Source: Zavarzinia marina
GTDB taxonomy: Bacteria; Pseudomonadota; Alphaproteobacteria; Zavarziniales; Zavarziniaceae
Direction: 5' to 3'
DNA: 64,000 nucleotides
Assembly: GCF_021568905.1 (NCBI RefSeq)
Contig: NZ_JAKGSB010000003.1
Location: forward strand, 310,001-374,000
Part shown: positions 45,505 to 52,041 of the stretch, piece by piece
How positions within the stretch are numbered: position 1 is the first letter of the stretch
How the letters are laid out: each line of letters opens with the position of its first letter
Program-made: the position numbers and the translations under genes
Notes under the pieces: generated by a model
The model's input: the letters and a program-made list of their open reading frames with translations, nothing else
Database searches by the model: none
What the model was told of the DNA's origin: nothing

Positions 45505-45662
45505 GATCGTGGCGACGAGAGACGGCGAGACGCGGCCCTTAAGCTACGTGTCGGCGGCGGGGTTCGAACCCGCATCTCCCCATGCCCTTGCGGGCGTCGG
45601 GGCGCTTTACTCGTCGGGCCTCGCGGTTGTGACGTGTAGTCCCGCCAGCATTCGCCACGATC
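45505..45662 (-). ncRNA. YrlA-like Y RNA, element 1 (extended tRNA mimic)
   Basis: About 158 nt, 5' end near 45662, starting 8 bases after the rsr stop. Outer stem GATCGTGGCGA/TCGCCACGATC (11 bp), loop ATGCT, inner stem GGCGGGAC/GTCTCGCC, plus an extra GGCCC/GGGCC pairing. The core has D-stem halves AAAGC and TAGCTTAAG (permuted order), an enlarged arm with a GCCC-GCAA-GGGC tip in place of the anticodon, T-arm GCGGG-TTCGAAC-CCCGC (45557-45573), and almost no acceptor stem. Confidence 0.78.
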
Positions 45663-45669
45663 CCTGTTC

Positions 45670-47217
45670 TCAAACCTCCGTCTGTTCGACGATCCCGACC
45701 CAGTCGCGCGTCTCGCCCGAGACGAAGCGCGCGATCACGTCGAAGACCGCGTCGGAGAACCCTCCGACATTCAGAATTTCCGGCCGTCCGGTCGCCTGGG
45801 CGGTGCCATAGGGCTGGATATCGATGCAGACGAGTTTCGCCTGCGGGTTCCGTTTCACGATCCGTTGCCATTCCAGCATCGTCGCCGTGGCGCCGTACCG
45901 CGTGGCATCGACCCAGGACTGATTGTCCGAGACGATGACCACCAGATCGACCTCCGCCTTCTCGTCGGCCAGCAGGGCGAGCGGCGCCGAGACATTGGTC
46001 CCGCCACCATTCAACGCCGCCAGACGCGCCGTATTGACCGCAAGACGGTCATCCGGGGGCAGGGCGACCGGATATACCGTGGTGCCGAAGGGCAGCACGC
46101 GGGCCTGCCGGTTGGTGCGCAGCATGGCCGCCGCGAACAGCGCGGCGACATCGATGCAGGTAACCTTGGACGTGGCGCCCTTGCGGTAACCCGTCGCCGG
46201 CGAATGCATCGACCCCGAAACATCGGGGCAGACCACCACGCGGCCCGGCACTTTCGGCACGGCACGCAGCGAGAACTCCAACGCCTCCTCCAGCGCCGCC
46301 TGAACCGCCAGCGGCACACCGTTCGAGACCTGACCCAGCGCCATCATGAGCTGATAGGGCAGGGGCCGGACCTTGTGCAGCGTGTCTTGATCCGCGAGCC
46401 TTTCGGCCACGCGTTCCAGTACCCGCTTCTCCTCCAGCACGCCATTGCGCGCCAGGGTGTTCAGATTCATGCGCAGCGCCTGCCACCCCATCCGCTCCGA
46501 AAGCTCGCACCATTGCGCCGTGGTCAGCGGGAAGCTGGTCAGCCATTCGAAGGGCACGGGCGGCAGCGGCAGCGTGCCGTCGCGCTTCCAGGCCTCGAAG
46601 GCGGCGATCTCCGCCGGCAGGGCGGCGACGTCGTAGGGACGGTCCAGCAGCCAGCCGTAGAAAGCCTTCCGCACGGCGTCCGCCGGCTTGGGGTGGACCA
46701 TCTTCACGATGTCCGCCAGGCTCGGATCGCCACCGGTCGCGGCGGCCATCAGGTCGCGCATCGAGGCCCGCTCCAGCCAGTTCTGCACCAGGCGCTTCGG
46801 CCGCGTGCCCAGCGACTTCCTCCCGACCTGACCCGACCGCATGATCTGCACGAAATTGCGCAGCATGCGGCCATTGTCGATCACCCGGCCGAAGACGCGA
46901 ACCGCGAGGTCGGGATCGGCGACGGTCAGATAGGCGGTCAGCAGGGTCGGCATATCCTTCATCGCGCCCGACGTCCGCGCATAGACCGCCGCCTTGGCGA
47001 CGAACAGCGGGTCGAGCTTGCGGGCGGCCTCCAGCACGTCGGCAAGCTGCGTCTCGGCGCCGGCATAGAACGTCTCGGACAGGGTGCCGGTCGCCGCCAG
47101 TTGGGCGAGCTTGGCGGCCGGCGCATAGTCATAGGCCTGCGCCCCCGCGCGGTTCCGCGTGTCGGTGCTCGGCAGCAGCATGGCCACGGCGCTCGCGAAC
47201 AATCCCTTGTTGGCCAT
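45670..47217 (-). CDS. rsr: Ro60 ortholog Rsr (TROVE and VWA domains)
   Basis: Rsr is the bacterial Ro60: a HEAT-repeat ring (TROVE, about residues 15-320) that binds Y RNA and misfolded RNA, closed by a von Willebrand A domain with the MIDAS motif DVSGS (D332, S334, S336). 515 residues is typical. Known partners are Y RNAs and exoribonucleases such as PNPase. AAGGAG precedes the ATG, and a sigma-54 promoter lies about 85-110 bases upstream. The gene heads the operon rsr-four RNAs-rtcB-rtcA, the same order as Salmonella rsr-yrlBA-rtcBA. Confidence 0.95.
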   Translation of the reverse strand: MANKGLFASAVAMLLPSTDTRNRAGAQAYDYAPAAKLAQLAATGTLSETFYAGAETQLADVLEAARKLDPLFVAKAAVYARTSGAMKDMPTLLTAYLTVADPDLAVRVFGRVIDNGRMLRNFVQIMRSGQVGRKSLGTRPKRLVQNWLERASMRDLMAAATGGDPSLADIVKMVHPKPADAVRKAFYGWLLDRPYDVAALPAEIAAFEAWKRDGTLPLPPVPFEWLTSFPLTTAQWCELSERMGWQALRMNLNTLARNGVLEEKRVLERVAERLADQDTLHKVRPLPYQLMMALGQVSNGVPLAVQAALEEALEFSLRAVPKVPGRVVVCPDVSGSMHSPATGYRKGATSKVTCIDVAALFAAAMLRTNRQARVLPFGTTVYPVALPPDDRLAVNTARLAALNGGGTNVSAPLALLADEKAEVDLVVIVSDNQSWVDATRYGATATMLEWQRIVKRNPQAKLVCIDIQPYGTAQATGRPEILNVGGFSDAVFDVIARFVSGETRDWVGIVEQTEV

Positions 47218-47313
47218 CGTCCAACTCCTTCATCCCGGGGGCGACCGGCTCGATCCGGCCGCCCCCCATTCCGTCCGCCGGCGGCGCCTTCGCCTGACCG
47301 ACGCTGGATGATC

Positions 47314-47329
47314 TGCAGAAGGCATGCCA
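47314..47329 (-). promoter_or_regulatory. Sigma-54 (RpoN) promoter of the rsr-rtcBA operon
   Basis: Minus-strand TGGCATG-CCTT-CTGCA matches the -24/-12 consensus TGGCACG-N4-TTGCA in 10 of 12 fixed positions, with the invariant GG and GC ten bases apart. Transcription would begin near 47303, leaving an 85-base leader before rsr. RtcR next door is a sigma-54 activator, so the match has independent support. Confidence 0.85.
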
Positions 47330-47376
47330 ATCCCGATGATGATCGGTGAGTTTTCTATAAGTTATTGAAATTGAAC

Positions 47377-47432
47377 GGATAATAATTTTCCAGGCGAGAT
47401 GATGGCATTTGGCCGAATGGAAAAATAATATC
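47377..47432. promoter_or_regulatory. Candidate RtcR upstream activating sequence
   Basis: An inverted repeat GGATAATAATTTTCC (47377-47391) / GGAAAAATAATATC (47419-47432), 12 of 14 positions matching, with a 27-base spacer. It lies 50-100 bases upstream of the -24 element, the usual distance for a sigma-54 enhancer. A related GGATTTTATCC is at 47443-47453. The whole gap is strikingly AT-rich for this genome. Confidence 0.55.
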
Positions 47433-47466
47433 GATTAAGATCGGATTTTATCCTATTATCTAAATT

Positions 47467-49068
47467 ATGAAACCGCTGACCGTGATCGGATTCCTGGGCT
47501 CCACCCTCGATGCCAGCAAGTTCGGGCCGTCGCGCTGGAACAAGTGGCGGCCGACGGTCGGCCTTGCCATGCATGACGATCTGCGGGTCGACCGGCTGAT
47601 CCTGCTGCATGGCAAGGCGCACGACCGGCTGGCGGCCTATGTGACGGAAGACGTGCGTGCTGTCTCACCCGAGACGTCGGTCGATCTGCGCCGCCTCGAC
47701 TTCAAGGATCCTTGGGATTTCGAGGAGGTTTACGGCACCTTGCTCGACTTCGCGCGGGGCCAGGCCTTCGATCCCGAGGCGGAGGACTATCTGATCCACA
47801 TCACCACCGGCACCCATGTGATGCAGATCTGCCTGTTCCTCCTGACCGAGGCGCGCGACCTGCCCGGGCGCCTGCTCCAGACCCAGCCGTCGCGCGGGGA
47901 GATCAGGCCGGCCGGCAGCTACAGCATCATCGACCTGGACCTGTCGCGTTACGACAGTATCGCCACCCGTTTCGCCGCCGCCAGCGCCGAGAGCGCGTCC
48001 TTCCTCAAGTCCGGCATCGAGACCCGGAATGGCGCCTTCAACCGCATGATCGACGAGATCGAGCGCGTGGCGCTGCGCTCCCGCGCGCCGGTTCTGCTGA
48101 TGGGCCCGACCGGCGCGGGCAAGAGCCAGCTCGCTCGACGCATTCACGAATTGAAGCGCCTGAAGCATCAGGTCGCCGGCAGCTTCATCGAGGTGAATTG
48201 CGCGACCCTGAAGGGCGACAATGCCATGTCCGCCCTGTTCGGCCACCGGAAAGGGGCCTTTACCGGCGCCGTCTCGGATCGGCCCGGGCTGTTGCGCGCG
48301 GCCGACCGGGGCATGCTGTTTCTCGACGAGATCGGCGAACTCGGCCTCGACGAACAGGCGATGATTCTTCGCGCGATCGAGGACAAGCGTTTCCTCCCCG
48401 TCGGCTCCGACAGGGAGGCGGCATCGGATTTTCAACTGATCGCCGGCACCAACCGTGACCTGGGCGAAGCGGTTTCGGCCGGCGCCTTCCGCGAGGATCT
48501 CTATGCCCGCCTGAACCTGTGGACCTTCCGCCTTCCCGGCCTCGCCGCCCGGCGCGAGGACATCGAGCCCAATCTCGACTACGAGCTCGACCGTTTCGCC
48601 GAACGGGAAGGAGACCGCGTCAGCTTCAACAAGGAAGCCCGCCAGCGCTATCTCGCCTTCGCCACCGCCCCCGATGCCTCCTGGCCCGGCAATTTCCGCG
48701 ATCTCGCCGCCAGCATCACGCGCATGGCGACCCTCGCGCCCCGGGGCCGCATCGATACCGAGACGGTCGACGTCGAAATCGCCCGCCTGCGCCGGCTCTG
48801 GTCCGGCCAGGCGCGGGCGGACGAAGCGGGCGCGGGCGACCTCCTGTCCGAATTCCTCACCGCGGATGCCCTTGCCGCGATCGACCGCTTCGACCGCGTT
48901 CAACTCGCCGATGTCATCCGCGTCTGCCGCGCCAGTCGTACCCTTTCCGACGCCGGCCGCACTCTCTTCAACGCCTCGCGCACCCGCCGCAGCACCGCCA
49001 ACGACGCCGATCGCCTGCGGAAATATCTGGCGCGCTTCGGCTTGGAATGGCGTGCGGTGGCCGGGTGA
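47467..49068 (+). CDS. rtcR: Sigma-54-dependent activator RtcR (CARF sensor)
   Basis: RtcR switches on the RNA-repair operon. The 533 residues comprise an N-terminal CARF-type Rossmann sensor (about 1-180), a AAA+ domain with Walker A GPTGAGKS (213-220), the sigma-54-contacting GAFTGA loop (263-268) and Walker B GMLFLDE (282-288), and a C-terminal Fis-type helix-turn-helix. In enterobacteria the CARF domain responds to RNA ends bearing 2',3'-cyclic phosphate from damaged tRNA. It is divergent from rsr. No Shine-Dalgarno is visible: the 20 bases before ATG are AT-rich, hinting at low basal translation. Confidence 0.95.
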   Translation: MKPLTVIGFLGSTLDASKFGPSRWNKWRPTVGLAMHDDLRVDRLILLHGKAHDRLAAYVTEDVRAVSPETSVDLRRLDFKDPWDFEEVYGTLLDFARGQAFDPEAEDYLIHITTGTHVMQICLFLLTEARDLPGRLLQTQPSRGEIRPAGSYSIIDLDLSRYDSIATRFAAASAESASFLKSGIETRNGAFNRMIDEIERVALRSRAPVLLMGPTGAGKSQLARRIHELKRLKHQVAGSFIEVNCATLKGDNAMSALFGHRKGAFTGAVSDRPGLLRAADRGMLFLDEIGELGLDEQAMILRAIEDKRFLPVGSDREAASDFQLIAGTNRDLGEAVSAGAFREDLYARLNLWTFRLPGLAARREDIEPNLDYELDRFAEREGDRVSFNKEARQRYLAFATAPDASWPGNFRDLAASITRMATLAPRGRIDTETVDVEIARLRRLWSGQARADEAGAGDLLSEFLTADALAAIDRFDRVQLADVIRVCRASRTLSDAGRTLFNASRTRRSTANDADRLRKYLARFGLEWRAVAG

Positions 49069-49244
49069 CGCCCGACGGTCGGCGATCGGCGGCGGGAAAC
49101 ACTCCTCTCATTCCGTCGCGAAAAATATATTCTGGGTTGTGTCATTCCCGGAAAAAAATCGAAAACATGTGGGGTAATCACCTTCTTCAACGATCGAGAA
49201 CGTCGGGGGTATCTCTTCAATCGACATGCTGATGGGAGGAAGGC

Positions 49245-49454
49245 ATGGCAGACTCGGATACCCCTCAAGCGCGCCTGCCGCGCGGCGCCATTCCGTCGCC
49301 GCGCTGGGCGCTCGCCGCGGCCAGGCCGTTCGTGCGCGACACGGCGCTGGCGGTGCCGCCGAACTTCCTGATGTGGCCCGGCCAGCTGCTCGCCGCCACG
49401 GAGGAAGCCTGGGTTCGCGACCCGACCACCATCGTCCGGGACGCCGACCGCTAG
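49245..49454 (+). CDS. Small hypothetical protein
   Basis: A 69-residue open frame with a strong GGGAGGAAGG ribosome site before the ATG at 49245. The sequence is Pro/Ala/Arg-rich (PRGAIPSPRWALAAARPFVR) with no recognised domain or membrane span. It lies 176 bases after rtcR, past an AT-rich stretch, and is convergent with the AraC gene. Probably real given its ribosome site; function unknown. Confidence 0.5.
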   Translation: MADSDTPQARLPRGAIPSPRWALAAARPFVRDTALAVPPNFLMWPGQLLAATEEAWVRDPTTIVRDADR

Positions 49455-49494
49455 CGCGGCCGCGGCACCCGTCGCGGGCGGGTGCCGATCCGGT

Positions 49495-50322
49495 TCAGGC
49501 CGCGGCCGGCCCGGACCGGCCCGCGTGCCGCTCCGCCATATAGCGTCCCGGCGAGGTGCCGAGGACTTTCCGGAACATCGTCGCGAAACTCGGCACGCTC
49601 TCGTAGCCGAGATCGGCGGCGACCTGCTGGATCGTGGCGCCGCCGGCCAGCCGGTTCACGGCCAGCATGACACCGAACTGCTGGCGCCAGCGCCCGAAAC
49701 TCATGCCGGTTTCCCGGCGCACGCGCCTCGCCAGGGTTCGCCCGCTCATGCCGGCACGCTTCGCCCAGGCCGCCAGCGGCTCGCGGTCCGCCGGCGCGGC
49801 CAGCATTTCGTCGAGGATCGCGCGCAGGCGGGCGTCCGCCGGCATCGGCAGGTGCAGATCCTCGACCTTCGCCGCCGCGAGCTCGTCGAGCAGCACCGCC
49901 ACCAGCCGCGAATTGGCGCCGCCCTCCTCGTAGAGCGCGGGCAGATGCGCGGCGCGGACGAGAAGTTCGCGGAGCAATGGCGTCACCGAGACGGCACGGC
50001 AGGCGTCGGGCAGGGCCGCGTTCACCGTCGGATCGACGAAGGCGTTGTAGCCTTCGAGCGGGCCCTCGATCCTGATCGCATGGAGCGCGCCGCCGGGAAT
50101 CCAGAGAGCGCTGCGCGGCGGCACGCTCCACAGGCCGCCCTCGACCTCGCATCGAAGGGCGCCCTGCTGCACCAGGATGATCTGCCCCTTCGCGTGGCGG
50201 TGGGGGGCCAGTTCGACGCCGCGAAAATCGGCCGAGGCGAAACCGAAGGTCACGACTGAGCGGGGCAGTTCGTCGGGGTCGACCCATTCGGCTTCGTCGG
50301 GCGGTGACGTCAGGATCGGCAT
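49495..50322 (-). CDS. AraC family regulator with cupin sensor
   Basis: A 275-residue regulator. The N-terminal cupin (about residues 30-130; ELAPHRHAKGQIILVQQGALR) would bind a small ligand, and the C-terminal AraC double helix-turn-helix (about 165-265; MSGRTLARRVRRETGMSFG, VAADLGYESVPSFATMFRKV) binds DNA. It is divergent from the methyltransferase gene across an AT-rich gap, so it probably controls the methyltransferase and flavin reductase genes. Confidence 0.88.
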   Translation of the reverse strand: MPILTSPPDEAEWVDPDELPRSVVTFGFASADFRGVELAPHRHAKGQIILVQQGALRCEVEGGLWSVPPRSALWIPGGALHAIRIEGPLEGYNAFVDPTVNAALPDACRAVSVTPLLRELLVRAAHLPALYEEGGANSRLVAVLLDELAAAKVEDLHLPMPADARLRAILDEMLAAPADREPLAAWAKRAGMSGRTLARRVRRETGMSFGRWRQQFGVMLAVNRLAGGATIQQVAADLGYESVPSFATMFRKVLGTSPGRYMAERHAGRSGPAAA

Positions 50323-50469
50323 GCTGCGCCTTCGAAAGGATCATGATATTGGCCGGATTGAATAATATTATGTCATGCTTTCGAAATGACGCCAAGTTCC
50401 GGCCCGCCTATCCTCGCCCTGCACCTGTCGGGGGCTTCGGTGGCTTTCGCGTCTTTGGAAGGATGTGGC

Positions 50470-51165
50470 GTGAACACGTTGGACAGCGGACCGGTGACCC
50501 GGGTTCTGGATCGGCTCCATCGGGAGGGCGAGGTCGCGGACGGCCGCTATTTCGCGGAGGTCGGGGCCGCGATGGCGGCGTCCGGCGCCACGCTGGAACA
50601 GACGGCGGCGGGCCTGATCGCGGCGGAGCGGCTGGACTATCGGGCGGTCTGCAGTGACCATGCCGATCATTTCCTCAACGTCACGCGGGCCTGCGGCCGT
50701 TTCCTCTACATGATCGCCCGGGCCTGCCGGGCTGTCCGGATCGTCGAATTCGGCACGTCGATGGGCGTCTCGACGATCTATCTCGCGGCGGCGCTGCGCG
50801 ACAATGGCGGCGGCCACCTCGTCGGTTCCGAGTTCGAGCCCGCCAAGGCCTCGCGGGCGCGCGCCAATCTGGACGCGGCGGGGCTTGCCGATCTGGTCGA
50901 CATCCGTGAAGGCGACGCCCTCGATACGCTCGAAGACGTCGGCGGGCCGGTCGATCTCCTGCTGCTCGACGGTGCCTTCGCGCTCTATCTGCCGGTCCTC
51001 AGAATGATCGAGCCCGGGTTGCGGCGCGGCGCCGTGATCCTCGGCGAAAACGCCTTCGATCCCGGCTATCTGGACTATGTCCGCGACGGCGCGAATGGCT
51101 ACGCTTCGCGGCCGCTGCCGATCGATGAGGGCCGCGGCAACGAATTCACCGTCAGGACCCTGTGA
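50470..51165 (+). CDS. O-methyltransferase (class I SAM-dependent)
   Basis: A SAM-dependent methyltransferase of the catechol/caffeoyl-CoA O-methyltransferase type. The SAM motif is VRIVEFGTSMGVSTIYLA, followed by the acidic GSEFEP and the post-motif VDLLLLDGA. From the GTG at 50470 (GGAAGG upstream) it has 231 residues. A longer frame from ATG 50386 adds 28 residues and cannot be ruled out. It overlaps or abuts the flavin reductase gene. Confidence 0.82.
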   Translation: MNTLDSGPVTRVLDRLHREGEVADGRYFAEVGAAMAASGATLEQTAAGLIAAERLDYRAVCSDHADHFLNVTRACGRFLYMIARACRAVRIVEFGTSMGVSTIYLAAALRDNGGGHLVGSEFEPAKASRARANLDAAGLADLVDIREGDALDTLEDVGGPVDLLLLDGAFALYLPVLRMIEPGLRRGAVILGENAFDPGYLDYVRDGANGYASRPLPIDEGRGNEFTVRTL

Positions 51166-51173
51166 GGCTCGCG

Positions 51174-51911
51174 ATGGCATCGACCGAAACCCCCGCCGCC
51201 AGGGCTCCCGGCCGGCTGAACCAGGCGCTCCTGCGGCTCCTGATGAAGCGCGCGACGATCGCCGCGATCGAAGACCTGGCCCCGGATTTCCGCCTGATCA
51301 CCCTCGAGGGCCCGGCCCTTCGGGACGTTGCCTGGATCCCCGGCCAGAAGGCACAGATCGCCATGGGCTCCGCCTTCGTCACGCGGACCTATACGCCGAT
51401 GGACTGGGACGCGGGACGCGGCCGCAGCCGCCTCCTCGGCTTCATGCATGGCGACGGGCCGGGCGCCGCCTGGGTCCGCGGGCTCGCGCCCGGTGCGGCC
51501 TGCGATGTCTTCGGCCCGCGCCGCTCCCTGGACGTCGGGGCCGTTGCGGGGCCGCTCGCCGTCTTCGGCGACGAAACCTCGATCGGCCTCGGCCACGCGC
51601 TGTCGCGCCAGGACGAGTCCCGTCGGGTGTCCTGCCATTTCGAGGTCGGGGATGTCGAAGCCTGCCGCGCCGTCGCGGCCCATCTCGGTCTCGGCGATGC
51701 CCGGCTGTTCGCCCGCACGGCCGGCGACGGCCATCTGGCCGGGATGGAAGCCGCCCTGCCGGCCCTCGCCGCCACCGGCGCCGCCTTCGTCCTGACCGGC
51801 AAGGCCGGCACCATACAGCGCCTGCGCCGGGCCCTGAAACGCCACGCCGTCCCCGCCGCCCGCATTTCCACCAAGGCCTATTGGGCCCCGGGCAAGACCG
51901 GGCTCGACTGA
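51174..51911 (+). CDS. Siderophore-interacting protein/ferric reductase (SIP-type FAD protein)
   Basis: A 245-residue FAD-binding protein of the ViuB/SIP family, which reduces ferric siderophores in the cytosol. The FAD motif is TRTYTPMDW (RxYT), followed by FMHGDGPGAAWV and the NAD-binding-like C-terminal half with FGDETSIGL; the tail AYWAPGKTGLD is typical. ATG 51174 has TGAGG upstream; a GTG at 51162 overlaps the methyltransferase stop. No siderophore transport genes are adjacent. Confidence 0.85.
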   Translation: MASTETPAARAPGRLNQALLRLLMKRATIAAIEDLAPDFRLITLEGPALRDVAWIPGQKAQIAMGSAFVTRTYTPMDWDAGRGRSRLLGFMHGDGPGAAWVRGLAPGAACDVFGPRRSLDVGAVAGPLAVFGDETSIGLGHALSRQDESRRVSCHFEVGDVEACRAVAAHLGLGDARLFARTAGDGHLAGMEAALPALAATGAAFVLTGKAGTIQRLRRALKRHAVPAARISTKAYWAPGKTGLD

Positions 51912-51980
51912 CGGCGGCCCGCCACCTCCGAAAGCGATCCGGGCACGCCATTGTCGGCGCGCGCGGACCTCGAAACAGTC

Positions 51981-52006
51981 GGGGCGCGCCATCGCTGGCG
52001 CGCCCC
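51981..52006 (-). terminator. Hairpin at the 3' end of rpsA
   Basis: Perfect 10-base stem GGGGCGCGCC / GGCGCGCCCC with a 6-base loop, followed on the minus strand by GACTGTTT. The T-run is weak. It lies about 35 bases after the rpsA stop, between convergent genes. Confidence 0.6.
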
Positions 52007-52041
52007 GTGTCCTTCCGCCTGAGCGGACAGATGTTCGAGGA

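Noticed and set aside
45497-45505. Run of nine G between elements 1 and 2 as a functional feature
   Set aside because: It lies outside the paired regions and is more likely a spacer or a homopolymer length uncertainty than a signal.
45106-45662. Four tRNA genes or tRNA pseudogenes
   Set aside because: T-arms are excellent, but no unit has an anticodon loop of 7 bases, a 7-bp acceptor or a CCA end, and the D-arm halves, where present, are in permuted order. A Y-RNA-type mimic explains all features better.
45106-45662. CRISPR-like array from the repeated GGCGAATGCCGGCGGGACTA segment
   Set aside because: Only four copies at spacings of about 135-170 bases, with paired partners on the other side of each unit. 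No cas genes; the CARF domain of RtcR is a sensor unrelated to CRISPR function here.
39600-52041. Integrated genomic island with attachment sites
   Set aside because: No integrase, transposase, or flanking direct repeats were seen, and the nearby tRNA-Ala is intact at 56.6 kb with no duplicate 3' end in the block.
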